Source: Zoogloeaceae bacterium (GTDB lineage: Bacteria; Pseudomonadota; Gammaproteobacteria; Burkholderiales; Rhodocyclaceae). Taken from it: a stretch of DNA of 64,000 bases. Location of the stretch: positions 186,001 through 250,000 of the forward strand of contig JACKLZ010000005.1 in assembly GCA_024235675.1 (NCBI GenBank), in the 5' to 3' direction. The notes under the pieces are model-generated. The model was not told the DNA's origin. It saw only the letters and a program-made list of their open reading frames with translations, and did no database searches. The number at the start of each line of letters is the position of its first letter. Position 1 is the stretch's first letter. The position numbers were made by a program, and so were the translations under genes. Below are positions 36,402 to 45,320 of the stretch, in pieces.

Positions 36402-37472
36402 GTGAGCCCCTTGCGCAACGACACTTTCCTGCGCGCGCTGCTGCGCCAACCCACCGATTACACACCGCTGTGGCTGATGCGTCAGGCCGGCCGCTACCTG
36501 CCCGAGTACTGCGAAACCCGCAAGCGCGCCGGCAGCTTCCTGCAGTTGTGCAAGAGCCCGACCATGGCCTGCGAAGTCACGCTGCAGCCGCTGGAACGCT
36601 TCCCGCTCGACGCCGCCATTCTGTTCTCGGACATCCTGACTGTCCCCGATGCGATGGGCCTCGGTCTGTACTTCGCCGAAGGCGAAGGCCCGCGCTTTGA
36701 GCGCCCCCTGCGTGACGAAGCCGCCATCCGCGCGCTGCACGCCCCCGACCCGCACGGTGAGCTGCGTTATGTGGTCGACGCGGTGTCCGAAATCCGCCGC
36801 GCCCTCGACGGCCGGGTGCCGCTGATCGGCTTCTCCGGCAGCCCCTGGACCCTCGCCTGCTACATGGTCGAAGGCGCCTCCTCGCGCGATTACCAGCACA
36901 TCAAGACGCTGGCCTACACCCGCCCGGATCTGCTGCACCACATCCTCGACATCACCACCGAAGCGGTCATCGCCTATCTCAACGCCCAGATCGCCGCCGG
37001 CGCTCAGGCCGTGATGATCTTCGATTCCTGGGGTGGGGTGCTCTCACACGCCGCCTATAAAGAGTTCTCGCTGCAATACATGGCGCGCATCGTCGCCGGC
37101 CTCACCAAAGAAGCTGACGGCCGTCGTGTGCCCAATATCGTGTTCACCAAGGGCGGTGGCCTGTGGCTGGAGTCCATCGCGGCCATCGGCTGCGACGGCG
37201 TCGGCCTCGACTGGACCATCGACATCGGCGAAGCCCGCCAGCGCGTCGGCGACAAGGTCGCGCTGCAGGGCAATATCGACCCGTCGATCCTGTTCGGCAC
37301 CCCCGACACCATCGCCTTCGAAGCCCGTCGCGTGCTCGATTCCTTCGGCCCGCACGCCGGCCATGTGTTCAACCTCGGCCACGGCATTTCGCAATTCACG
37401 CCACCCGAGAACGTCAGCGTGCTGGTCGACACGGTCCACCAGCACAGCCGGAAGATTCGGCAATCGGTCTGA
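36402..37472 (+). CDS. hemE: Uroporphyrinogen decarboxylase
   Basis: A 356-residue cytosolic enzyme that decarboxylates the four acetate side chains of uroporphyrinogen III to give coproporphyrinogen III in haem synthesis. The family N-terminal motif PLWLMRQAGRYLPEY, the catalytic Asp in AAILFSDILTVPDAMG, and GFSGSPWTLACYMVEG are present, as is the C-terminal VFNLGHGISQFTPPENV. The GTG start at 36402 follows AAGGACACC. It is a single gene; the following 404-base gap separates it from priA. Confidence 0.97.
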   Translation: MSPLRNDTFLRALLRQPTDYTPLWLMRQAGRYLPEYCETRKRAGSFLQLCKSPTMACEVTLQPLERFPLDAAILFSDILTVPDAMGLGLYFAEGEGPRFERPLRDEAAIRALHAPDPHGELRYVVDAVSEIRRALDGRVPLIGFSGSPWTLACYMVEGASSRDYQHIKTLAYTRPDLLHHILDITTEAVIAYLNAQIAAGAQAVMIFDSWGGVLSHAAYKEFSLQYMARIVAGLTKEADGRRVPNIVFTKGGGLWLESIAAIGCDGVGLDWTIDIGEARQRVGDKVALQGNIDPSILFGTPDTIAFEARRVLDSFGPHAGHVFNLGHGISQFTPPENVSVLVDTVHQHSRKIRQSV

Positions 37473-37644
37473 CGCCACGCGCCCTGGCCGGCTACCGGCG
37501 GGGCGCGTAATTTCAGGAAAAATCCTCTGACGTCAACCCGAAAAAACGGCTTTTCGGGGTTGACTTATGCACAAGATCGGCACTTTGCCGCACAAGCATG
37601 ACTCTTGGTAGATGGCATTTGCATTACAACGCAAGCCTTTGTTT

Positions 37645-37650
37645 TATAAT
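37645..37650 (+). promoter_or_regulatory. Consensus -10 element (TATAAT)
   Basis: An exact TATAAT with ATTACA 16 bases upstream (37623-37628) forms a plausible sigma-70 promoter, which would give priA a leader of about 220 bases. Confidence 0.4.
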
Positions 37651-37724
37651 GTTTTTTGCCTTTTTTTTATTCAAACGACTGATTTCACGCCTTGGCGAAT
37701 CAAGGGCTTAACCAGCATTTCCCC

Positions 37725-37765
37725 GTATTGCTCACAAAGTTATCCACAGGTTTTGTGAGCAATAC
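37725..37765. repeat. Inverted repeat enclosing a DnaA box
   Basis: GTATTGCTCACAAA (37725-37738) and its exact reverse complement (37752-37765) flank a 13-base spacer containing TTATCCACA. It could fold as a 14-bp stem hairpin or present two extra binding half-sites around the box. Confidence 0.8.
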
Positions 37766-37876
37766 GCGAATGCGGTTCCTTGGCAAAGGCTTAGTCGTCT
37801 TTTCCAGACTGATTCTCGAAAACATCACGCAACTCGTTGTTTTAATTGAATTACGTTAAAACGGGTATCGCTTTTC

Positions 37877-40048
37877 ATGAGCATCGTTCGCGTTGCGATC
37901 CCTGTCCCGGTTCCGCAACTCTTTGATTACACATGTGATAGTGCCGTCCCGACAGATGTCGGCCGTTGCGTTCGCGTGCGTTTTGGCCGCCGGATCGAAA
38001 CCGGAGTCGTGGTCGAATTGCCGGGCACCAGCGACATCGCGCCGGCCCGTTTGAGGCCCGTTGAACAGATCCTGCGTGACACCCCGGCGATGAGCGCCGA
38101 TTGGCTGGCCCTGACCCGCTTCGTGGCCCGCTACTACCATGCCCCGGTCGGCGAAGTCATGGCACTGGCCCTGCCGCCGGAGCTGCGCCGCGCCACGACG
38201 GTCGACATCCGTGACGACGACCCGTTGCTGGCACTCACCCCCGCCGGCCACACCGCCCTGAACGAAGGTGGCCGCCCCTCCAAGGCCCGGCGTCATCTCG
38301 CCGCGCTGGCCGAGGCCGGCCCGACCCGCAAATCCGTGGCCCGCCAATGGCCCGACGGCGACGCCACCGCCGATCTCCTGCGCCGGCAATGGGTCTATCC
38401 CGCCGCGCCCGCCAACCCGGCCCTGACGCTCCCCAAGCTGCCCACGCTCACCGACGAACAAAGCGCGGTGCTCGACGCCATCACCACCGCCAAACCGGGC
38501 TTTCTGCCGGTCTTGCTGCAAGGCGTGACCGGCGCCGGCAAGACCGAGGTCTATCTGCGCCTGGCCGAGCGCAGCCTGGCCCAGGGCAAGACGGTGCTGA
38601 TGATGGTGCCGGAGATCGCGCTCACGCCGCAGTTCGAGTCACGCATCGTCGAACGCTTCCCGCACGCCCGTATCGTCGCGCTGCATTCCGGCGCCGGTGA
38701 CATGGCACGCTCACGCGGCTTTTTGCGCGCACTCGAAGGCGACGCCGACATCGTGCTCGGCACCCGGCTGTCGGTGTTCACGCCGCTGCCCCGGCTCGGC
38801 CTGATCATCGTCGACGAAGAACACGACCCGTCCTACAAGCAGCAGGAAGGCGTGCGCTACTCGGCGCGCGATGTCGCCGTATGGCGCGCCCATCATCAAG
38901 GCGTACCCATCGTGCTCGGCACCGCCACGCCCTCGCTCGAGAGCTGGCGCCATGCCACCGACGGCCGCTATCGCCACCTGCGCCTCACCCGCCGCGCCGT
39001 GGCCGCCCAGATGCCCACCGTGCGCCTCATCGACACTCGCCGCGCCAAGCTCGACGGCGGGCTGTCCAAACCGCTGATCGAGGCCATCGGCCAGCGCCTG
39101 GCGCGCAAGGAACAGAGCCTGATCTTTCTCAACCGGCGCGGCTTCGCGCCGGTGCTGGCCTGCCCCTCCTGCGAGTGGGTCAGCGCCTGCCCGCATTGCG
39201 CGGCCAACCGGGTGGTGCACCTCAAGGACAGGCGCCTGCGATGCCATCACTGCGGCTTCGACAGCCCCATCCCCATCGCCTGTCCGGACTGCGGCGAGCA
39301 GGATCTGCAGCCGCTCGGCCGTGGCACGCAAAAGCTTGAAGTCCATCTGACCGAGCGCTTTCCGGAAGCGCGCGTACTGCGGGTCGATCGTGACGTGGCC
39401 CGCACGCGCAGCGACTGGCTGGCGCTGCTGGCCAGAATCCATGCTGGCGAGGCCGACATCCTGGTCGGCACCCAAATGATGGCCAAGGGGCACGACTTTG
39501 AACGCCTGACACTGGTCGGCGTGGTCGGTGCGGACGCCGCGCTCTACGCCTCGGATTTTCGCGCACCGGAGCGTCTGTTCCAGCAGCTGATGCAGGTCGG
39601 CGGGCGGGCCGGGCGCAGCCACCTCGCCGGCGAAGTGCTGATCCAGACCGAGTTCGGCGACCACCCGCTGTTTCAATGTCTCAAGCGCCAGGACGCCGAC
39701 GCCTTCGCCCGCCTCGCGCTCGACGAGCGGCGTCAGGCGGGCTTTCCGCCCTTCACCTTCCAGGCCATGCTCGGCGCCGATGCCCCGCAGCTTGAAGACG
39801 CCATTGCCTTCTTGCAGCGCGCCCGCGATGACGCCATGACCGATCTGCCCGCCGCGTTGATGCTCTACGACCCGGTGCCCATGCGCATGCATCGGCTGGC
39901 CCGGCGCGAGCGCGCGCAGCTGCTGGTCGAGTCGACCGAGCGCGCCGCCTTGCAGCAGTTTCTGAATGTGTGGGTGCCGCGGCTCTATCGCCTGCCGTCT
40001 GGCCGTGAGCTGCGCTGGCGGGTCGATGTGGACCCGCTGGACGTTTAA
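37877..40048 (+). CDS. priA: Primosomal protein N' (replication restart helicase PriA)
   Basis: A 723-residue superfamily 2 DNA helicase that reloads the replisome at stalled forks. The N-terminal 3'-end-binding domain starts VRVAIPVPVPQLFDY. Helicase motifs include Walker A GVTGAGKTEVYLR, the DEEHD box in IVDEEHDPSYKQ, and GTATPSLESW. A zinc-binding insert carries paired cysteines (CPSCEW, CPHC, CHHCGFD, CPDCGEQD). Then follow GTQMMAKGHDFERLTLVG and QVGGRAGR. It starts right after the AT-rich gap. Confidence 0.97.
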   Translation: MSIVRVAIPVPVPQLFDYTCDSAVPTDVGRCVRVRFGRRIETGVVVELPGTSDIAPARLRPVEQILRDTPAMSADWLALTRFVARYYHAPVGEVMALALPPELRRATTVDIRDDDPLLALTPAGHTALNEGGRPSKARRHLAALAEAGPTRKSVARQWPDGDATADLLRRQWVYPAAPANPALTLPKLPTLTDEQSAVLDAITTAKPGFLPVLLQGVTGAGKTEVYLRLAERSLAQGKTVLMMVPEIALTPQFESRIVERFPHARIVALHSGAGDMARSRGFLRALEGDADIVLGTRLSVFTPLPRLGLIIVDEEHDPSYKQQEGVRYSARDVAVWRAHHQGVPIVLGTATPSLESWRHATDGRYRHLRLTRRAVAAQMPTVRLIDTRRAKLDGGLSKPLIEAIGQRLARKEQSLIFLNRRGFAPVLACPSCEWVSACPHCAANRVVHLKDRRLRCHHCGFDSPIPIACPDCGEQDLQPLGRGTQKLEVHLTERFPEARVLRVDRDVARTRSDWLALLARIHAGEADILVGTQMMAKGHDFERLTLVGVVGADAALYASDFRAPERLFQQLMQVGGRAGRSHLAGEVLIQTEFGDHPLFQCLKRQDADAFARLALDERRQAGFPPFTFQAMLGADAPQLEDAIAFLQRARDDAMTDLPAALMLYDPVPMRMHRLARRERAQLLVESTERAALQQFLNVWVPRLYRLPSGRELRWRVDVDPLDV

Positions 40049-40122
40049 AGCGCGTCAGGACACTGGCATAGTCAAACCAGGGTGTGCATAATGCTGACTC
40101 GCTCAACGACGTTGGCATTTCC

Positions 40123-43017
40123 ATGAACATTTTCACCTCCGACACCCGCCTGTTCGCGCTCAGCTGGCGCGACGCCGCTTTCGACTTCCCCGTCGAAGCC
40201 TGGTGGGGCACCGAGGCCGTGTCGGCGGGCTTCGAGCTATGTGTCGATCTGCTCTCGACCGACGCCTTCATCGAACTCAAGGCCTTGCTCGGACAAGCGG
40301 TGACGCTGCACAGCACGCTCACCGACGGCAGCCGAAATTCGCGCTCGGGCTTGGTGCGTGCGGCCCTCAAGCTCGGCGCCGACGGCGGCTTCTGCCGCTA
40401 CCGGATCACGGTGGTGCCATGGACCTGGTTGCTGTCGCGGGGGCGTCACAACCGCGTCTTTCAGGATAAGACCGTGGTGCAGATCGTCGAAGCGGTGTTT
40501 GCCGACTACGCCGATCAGGCCGCCTGGCACTGGAGCGAGGAGGTGGCGGAGTTTCTGAGCTCGGCGCGCGCACGCAGCTATTGCGTTCAATATCAGGAGT
40601 CGGATTTCGCCTTCGTCGCCCGCCTGCTGGCCGAAGAGGGCATCGGCTGGTGCATCGACGAAGACACCGCCGCCCCGGCCGGGCACCGCATGCGTCTGTT
40701 TGCCGACAGCCCGCGCTGGCCGGAGGATGCGTCCTCCGAGCACGCCAACGGCGGGCGGGGCATCCGCTTTCATCGGGCCGATTCGCAAGAAGACCAGGAC
40801 GCCATCGTCGCCTTTGGCGCGCACCGACGCTTTGGCGCGGGCATGACGACAGTGCTCAGCTACGACTACAAGACCCGGCGCTCGGTGGCCAGCCGCGTGC
40901 CCACCGTGCTGGCCCTCGGCGGCGAGCGCGCCCCGACGCTTGAGATGTACGACGACGCGGGCCAGTACGCCTTTGCCGACACCCGCGAGGCCGAGCGCTA
41001 CGCCCGCCTGAACATGGAGGCGCTCGAAGCGCGCCACACCACCTTTGTCGGGCGCGGCACGGTGCGCAGCTTCCGACCCGGCCACGCCTTCGATCTGCTC
41101 GGCGCCCCGCACGAGGCGGTCACCGGCAGTTCGCAGGCCGCGGCAAAGGCGCCCGCCGACCCCGCCGACCCCGCCCCGCGCTACGCGCTGCGCGAGCTCA
41201 CCCATATCGGCATCAACAACCTGGGCGGCGAGCCAATGGCCGCCATCGCCCGGCGCCTGGGCGAGGTGCTGATCCATGACGATGCGCTCGACGCCATCGA
41301 CGCCCCCATCCGCGCCCCCGAGCAACTCGACCCACACACCCTCGCCCTGGCCGCCGAGCGCGGTTACGCCAACAGCTTCGAGGCACTGCCCGGCCATCTG
41401 CCCTGGCGCCCCCAACTCACCGACGACACCGGCGCCCGCCTGAATCCGCGCCCCACCGTGGGCGGGCCGATGAGCGCCATCGTCGTCGGCCCCGAGGGCG
41501 AAACCCGCCCCAATGGCGCCGACGAGATCTGGTGCGATGCACTCGGCCGGGTCAAGATCCGCTTTCACTGGCAACAGGGCCACACCCCCGACGACCGCAG
41601 CAGTTGCTGGGTGCGTGTCGTCACCCGTCAGGCCGGCCCCGGCATGGGCTGGCATATGCTCCCGCGCATCGGCCAGGAGGTCTTCGTCACCTTCCTCGGT
41701 TACGACATCGACCGCCCGCTGGTGCTCGGTGCGCTCTACAACGGCCGGGGAGAGGGTGGTATTGTCCCCACGCCCGGCGGCGCCGAGGCCACGCCCGCCG
41801 ATCGCTCAGTGTTCGACCAGGCGACCGACCACACACCGGCCGCCCAGGGCAATCTGGCCGGCGGCAACAGCCCCGCCTGGCACGGCGCGGCCGCCAACGA
41901 ACACCATCACGCCGCCGCGCTCAGCGGCTTCAAGAGCAAGGAATTCGGCGCCCATGGCCGCTTCGCCGGCCACAACCAGCTCGTCTTCGACGACACCGAC
42001 AATCAGCAACGCGCCGCCTTGCACAGCACCCAGTACGCCTCGCAGCTCAACCTCGGCCACCTCATCCACCAGGCCGACAACTACCGTGGCAGTTTCCGCG
42101 GCACCGGCGCCGAGCTGCGCACCGACGCCTGGGGCGCGCTACGCGCCGCGCGCGGCATCACGCTGAGTACCTGGGCGCAGCACACCGACGGCGAGCCGGC
42201 CGGTGACATGGCCCCCGCCGCCGCGCTGCTCGGGCAGGCCGACGCGCTGACGCAGACCCTCTCCAAGGCCGCCGCCACGCATCAAACCGTCCAGCTCGCC
42301 GCCGCCATCGGCAGCATCGGCCCCAATCAAAGCACCCTCGACCCGACCGCCGCCCCGCTCAAAGCCCTGCACACCGTCGCGCGCGGCATGGTCGATGGCG
42401 CCGACTTCGACGCCGCGCTGGCCGACGCAAGCCAGAAGAACACCACCACCGCCGGAAAAGTCCCCCACCTGCTCGAGCCCGCCATCATCCAGGCCGCCAA
42501 GGCCGGCCTCGGCTTCGTCGCTGGCGGACACATTCAACTGAGTAATGGCGAAACCATCAGCCTCATCAGCGGCGAAGACACCAACCTCGCCGTCGCCGGC
42601 AAGAGCCGCATCCACACCGGCCAGGCCATCGGCCTGCTCGCCGGCGCCATCCGCCCCGGCGCAAACAACACCGGCATCAGCCTGATCGCCGCCAAAGACG
42701 ACATCGAGATGCAGGCGCAAAGCGACGAGATGGCCTTCCAGGCCAAGGACGATCTCAACCTCGTCTCGATCATGGAACACATCGACTTCGCCGCCGGCAA
42801 ACGCATCGTGCTCGCCACCGAGGGCGGGGCGAGCATCACGATTGATGGGGGGATTACCGTCGAGTGCCCGGGGACGATTACGGTGCATGCGAGCAAGAAG
42901 AGTTTTGCGGGGCCGACGCGCGGCGACTACGGACTGCCGGCCTTCCCGCAAACCGTCTGCAAGGAGTGTCTGCTGGCGGCGATGAAAGCCGGTTCGCCCT
43001 TTGCCGCACCGCAATAA
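40123..43017 (+). CDS. vgrG: Type VI secretion tip protein VgrG
   Basis: A 964-residue VgrG, the trimeric spike at the tip of the T6SS tube. It contains the gp27-like base (about 1-370), the gp5 OB-fold (ARVVGPEGE-like IVVGPEGETRPNGADEIWCDALGRVKIRFHW, then SCWVRVVTRQAGPGMGWHMLPRIGQEVFVTFLGYDIDRPLV), a DUF2345 extension (about 750-930) and the terminal segment GDYGLPAFPQTVCKECLLAAM that typically receives cargo adaptors. The ATG at 40123 gives the normal start; a GTG at 40084 is in frame. No other T6SS structural genes are in the window, so this is an orphan vgrG cassette. Confidence 0.95.
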   Translation: MNIFTSDTRLFALSWRDAAFDFPVEAWWGTEAVSAGFELCVDLLSTDAFIELKALLGQAVTLHSTLTDGSRNSRSGLVRAALKLGADGGFCRYRITVVPWTWLLSRGRHNRVFQDKTVVQIVEAVFADYADQAAWHWSEEVAEFLSSARARSYCVQYQESDFAFVARLLAEEGIGWCIDEDTAAPAGHRMRLFADSPRWPEDASSEHANGGRGIRFHRADSQEDQDAIVAFGAHRRFGAGMTTVLSYDYKTRRSVASRVPTVLALGGERAPTLEMYDDAGQYAFADTREAERYARLNMEALEARHTTFVGRGTVRSFRPGHAFDLLGAPHEAVTGSSQAAAKAPADPADPAPRYALRELTHIGINNLGGEPMAAIARRLGEVLIHDDALDAIDAPIRAPEQLDPHTLALAAERGYANSFEALPGHLPWRPQLTDDTGARLNPRPTVGGPMSAIVVGPEGETRPNGADEIWCDALGRVKIRFHWQQGHTPDDRSSCWVRVVTRQAGPGMGWHMLPRIGQEVFVTFLGYDIDRPLVLGALYNGRGEGGIVPTPGGAEATPADRSVFDQATDHTPAAQGNLAGGNSPAWHGAAANEHHHAAALSGFKSKEFGAHGRFAGHNQLVFDDTDNQQRAALHSTQYASQLNLGHLIHQADNYRGSFRGTGAELRTDAWGALRAARGITLSTWAQHTDGEPAGDMAPAAALLGQADALTQTLSKAAATHQTVQLAAAIGSIGPNQSTLDPTAAPLKALHTVARGMVDGADFDAALADASQKNTTTAGKVPHLLEPAIIQAAKAGLGFVAGGHIQLSNGETISLISGEDTNLAVAGKSRIHTGQAIGLLAGAIRPGANNTGISLIAAKDDIEMQAQSDEMAFQAKDDLNLVSIMEHIDFAAGKRIVLATEGGASITIDGGITVECPGTITVHASKKSFAGPTRGDYGLPAFPQTVCKECLLAAMKAGSPFAAPQ

Positions 43018-43031
43018 GGACGGGCAAGATC

Positions 43032-43982
43032 ATGACCCGATTTCTCCAGAACGCTCATCATGCCGAGCTCGCCGCACACTTGACGCACTGGCTCGAACAC
43101 TGCGCCGGTACCGCGTATCAACCCTATGCGCTGATCGATATGAGCCAGCTCGACGACACGGCACGCCGCGGGCTGATGCGTGCCAGCTGGACGTCGACCG
43201 CCATGCTCGACGGCAGTCGCTATGCAGCCTACGACGAACTCGGACCACGTCTGTTTCCCTTGGCGAACGCAGACGCTGTCTGCGTTGCCCGATTGCTGAG
43301 CGTCACGGATCGTCGCCCCGCGCTGTCTGTCATCGAACTACCCGTCAGGAACGGCAGCGCTGAGCTCGGCACGCTGCACTGGTTGGCCGATGCGCAAACG
43401 GCGGACGGCACCCGGCTCTACTGCCGCTTTACAGACACCCGCATCCTGCCCGAGGTGCTCGGCATCCTTGATCCAGCCCAAAAGACACGCCTCGCCCGTG
43501 CGGCGCGCCGCTGGGCCTGGGTGGCTCGCGACGGAACCCTTCAGACGACGAATATCGCCCCAGCCGACACCGCCGAACCATCCGACGACGAAACAAGCAT
43601 CCACTTCAACGACGCGCAATTCGCCGCCCTCATGCAAGCCACCGAAGCCGATACGCTGTTCGACATACTGAACGACAACGCCCCCAAGACCATCCCCACC
43701 GCCGAGCCCGCCGAACTGTGGCACCGTCTCAATGTACTGCTCGGCATAGCCCGCACCCACGGCATTACCGACGCCCCCGATCAAGGCCAGTTCATTTTCC
43801 TCGCCTGGCACGTATCCGAACACTTCCATACGCTCCCGGCCCTTGCCCCAAGCTTCGACGCGATCCGTCGCGGCACATTGCGATTTCCCGACGCCGTGGC
43901 ACATTGGGATAGTGACATCTGGAATCAACTCGAAGCCATGGCGGATCGCCCTGGCATCGCCCCAGCAGCGGAGCCGCAATGA
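43032..43982 (+). CDS. DUF4123 T6SS effector adaptor/chaperone
   Basis: A 316-residue protein of the DUF4123 family. These adaptors load specific effectors onto the C-terminus of VgrG. The family look is seen in YALIDMSQLDDTARRGLMR, GTLHWLADAQTADGTRLYCRFTDTRILPEVL and QKTRLARAARRWAWVARDGTL. It starts 14 bases after vgrG with AAGGA as ribosome binding site and overlaps the next gene by 4 bases. Placement between VgrG and a Tle1 lipase implies that it loads that lipase; this is inference from context. Confidence 0.9.
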   Translation: MTRFLQNAHHAELAAHLTHWLEHCAGTAYQPYALIDMSQLDDTARRGLMRASWTSTAMLDGSRYAAYDELGPRLFPLANADAVCVARLLSVTDRRPALSVIELPVRNGSAELGTLHWLADAQTADGTRLYCRFTDTRILPEVLGILDPAQKTRLARAARRWAWVARDGTLQTTNIAPADTAEPSDDETSIHFNDAQFAALMQATEADTLFDILNDNAPKTIPTAEPAELWHRLNVLLGIARTHGITDAPDQGQFIFLAWHVSEHFHTLPALAPSFDAIRRGTLRFPDAVAHWDSDIWNQLEAMADRPGIAPAAEPQ

Positions 43983-44548
43983 TTCACTCCCTCATCCACC
44001 CCGCCCGCTGGCTCGCCACATTCTGCGCACTATTCGCACTGCTGATACTGAGCGGCTGCGATGTGACCAACGACGACCGCCCCGACCCGAACATGACGGC
44101 CAGTTCGCTATCGCGCTACAACTTCAGCGCCGAGGGAATTCAGGAGTTCTATGTCGACGGCGTCTGGGGCAGTGGTGTCGGCATCGGCAGCGGCGGCGGC
44201 TCGGTGTGCTGCGTGATGATTCCGAGCAAGTGGCATGAGGGGCTGCAGGTGACGGTCGAGTGGCGGCGCAGCGATTGTGGCGGCGTCAATGAAAACAACC
44301 ACAGTAAATGCGCAGGGATGAAAGGGGACTGGCCCATGAAAATCCTCAAAAAAACCGTGCCCATCGAGCCGTACGATGTACTCGACGAAACCCAGGTGTT
44401 CTTCCTACCCAACGACGAAATCAAGATTTATGTCACCAACAAGAGCCCCTGGCACGCCGACCACCCATCGAAGCTGCTTTCCAAGCTCGGCGACATCGAT
44501 CAGCAACCATTCACTGACGCTGAAATGAAGAGGTTCATGGAACCATGA
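43979..44548 (+). CDS. DUF3304 lipoprotein, probable Tle1 immunity protein (copy 1)
   Basis: A 189-residue lipoprotein with signal peptide and lipobox LLILSGC (Cys at about residue 23). The body is of DUF3304 type: YNFSAEGIQEFYVDGVWGSGVGIG, then CCVMIPSKWHEGLQVTVEWRRSDC and KKTVPIEPY…TQVFFLPNDEIKIYV. In T6SS lipase cassettes such periplasmic lipoproteins act as immunity proteins that neutralise incoming Tle1. It overlaps DUF4123 and the truncated lipase fragment by 4 bases each. It is nearly identical to the copy at 44775 up to the SDCG region and then diverges. Confidence 0.85.
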   Translation: MIHSLIHPARWLATFCALFALLILSGCDVTNDDRPDPNMTASSLSRYNFSAEGIQEFYVDGVWGSGVGIGSGGGSVCCVMIPSKWHEGLQVTVEWRRSDCGGVNENNHSKCAGMKGDWPMKILKKTVPIEPYDVLDETQVFFLPNDEIKIYVTNKSPWHADHPSKLLSKLGDIDQQPFTDAEMKRFMEP

Positions 44549-44778
44549 GTGCCACGACACCCCCGGCAAACCTCCCCGGCCTGCGCCCGCTCTCCGCGCG
44601 CGAGCTTTGCCAGCGGCTCGGCGCCAGCGGCAGCCTCATCGATACGAAGCGCCCTCATTGCCGGCAGGCGATCTGGGTCGGCATGTTTTTCGACGGCACG
44701 AACAACAACAAGCACCGTGACCAGGCGCCGATCACGGCCCCCAATGCACGCAGCCACTCAGCCCAGGAGCCGCAATGA
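44545..44778 (+). pseudogene. Truncated Tle1 lipase N-terminus from tandem duplication
   Basis: A 77-codon open frame that matches the first ~72 residues of the lipase at 45317 (LPGLRPLSARELCQRLGASGS, QAIWVGMFFDGTNNNKHRDQ, RSHS) and then ends abruptly in AQEPQ. That tail equals the C-terminus of the DUF4123 protein (AAEPQ), and the underlying GGAGCCGCAATGA occurs at both junctions (43974 and 44765 regions). It lacks the catalytic Ser, Asp and His, so it cannot be a lipase. It may still be translated. Confidence 0.88.
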
Positions 44779-45320
44779 CCCGCCCCTTCACCCACCCCTC
44801 CCGCTGGCTCGCCACACTCTGCGCATTGTTGGCACTGCTGATACTGACCGCCTGCGATGTCACCAACGACGACCGCCCCGACCCGAACATGTCGGCCAGT
44901 TCGCTGGGTGCATATAACTTCAGCGCCGAGGGGATTCAGGAATTCTTTGTCGACGGCGTCTGGGGCAGTGGCGTCGGCATCGGCAACGGCGGCGGTTCGG
45001 TGTGCTGCGTGATGATTCCGCGCAAGTGGCATGAGGGACTGCAGGTGACGGTCGAGTGGCGGCGCAGCGATTGTGGCGTACCTAAATCGCCAGACTGCTC
45101 ACTTGAGAACGTCGGCAACTGGCCAAAAAAGACTATCAAGAAAACCGTGCCCATCGAGCCGTATGAGGAGCCAGGCGTGACTCAGGTGTTCTTCCTGCCA
45201 CACGACGAAATCAGAATCTACGTATCCGAATATGGCGCTCACAGTCCACACCATCCCGCTGGTCTGGGTGGCGCACGCCCGCTGGCCGAAGACGAATTCA
45301 ACCGATATCTGAACCGATGA
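44775..45320 (+). CDS. DUF3304 lipoprotein, probable Tle1 immunity protein (copy 2)
   Basis: A 181-residue lipoprotein with lipobox LLILTAC and the same DUF3304 body as the first copy (CDVTNDDRPDPNM, YNFSAEGIQEFFVDGVWGSGVGIG, CCVMIPRKWHEGLQVTVEWRRSDCG). After the shared half the region between SDCG and KKTVPIEPY and the C-terminus differ, as expected if each copy is under selection against different lipases or is drifting. Its stop overlaps the intact Tle1 start by 4 bases, so it is the immunity gene directly paired with the effector. Confidence 0.85.
   Translation: MTRPFTHPSRWLATLCALLALLILTACDVTNDDRPDPNMSASSLGAYNFSAEGIQEFFVDGVWGSGVGIGNGGGSVCCVMIPRKWHEGLQVTVEWRRSDCGVPKSPDCSLENVGNWPKKTIKKTVPIEPYEEPGVTQVFFLPHDEIRIYVSEYGAHSPHHPAGLGGARPLAEDEFNRYLNR

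Larger units (their letters stand above)
37473..37876. other. AT-rich gap with DnaA-box-like sites, candidate replication origin
   Basis: This gap is much more AT-rich than the surroundings, with a T-rich stretch at about 37640-37675. It holds TTATGCACA (37565-37573) and the exact DnaA box TTATCCACA (37740-37748). The latter is the centre of a perfect inverted repeat. Promoter-like elements for priA are also present. An origin function is possible, but gene orientations favour the dnaA-rpmH gap, so this is only a candidate. Confidence 0.4.
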
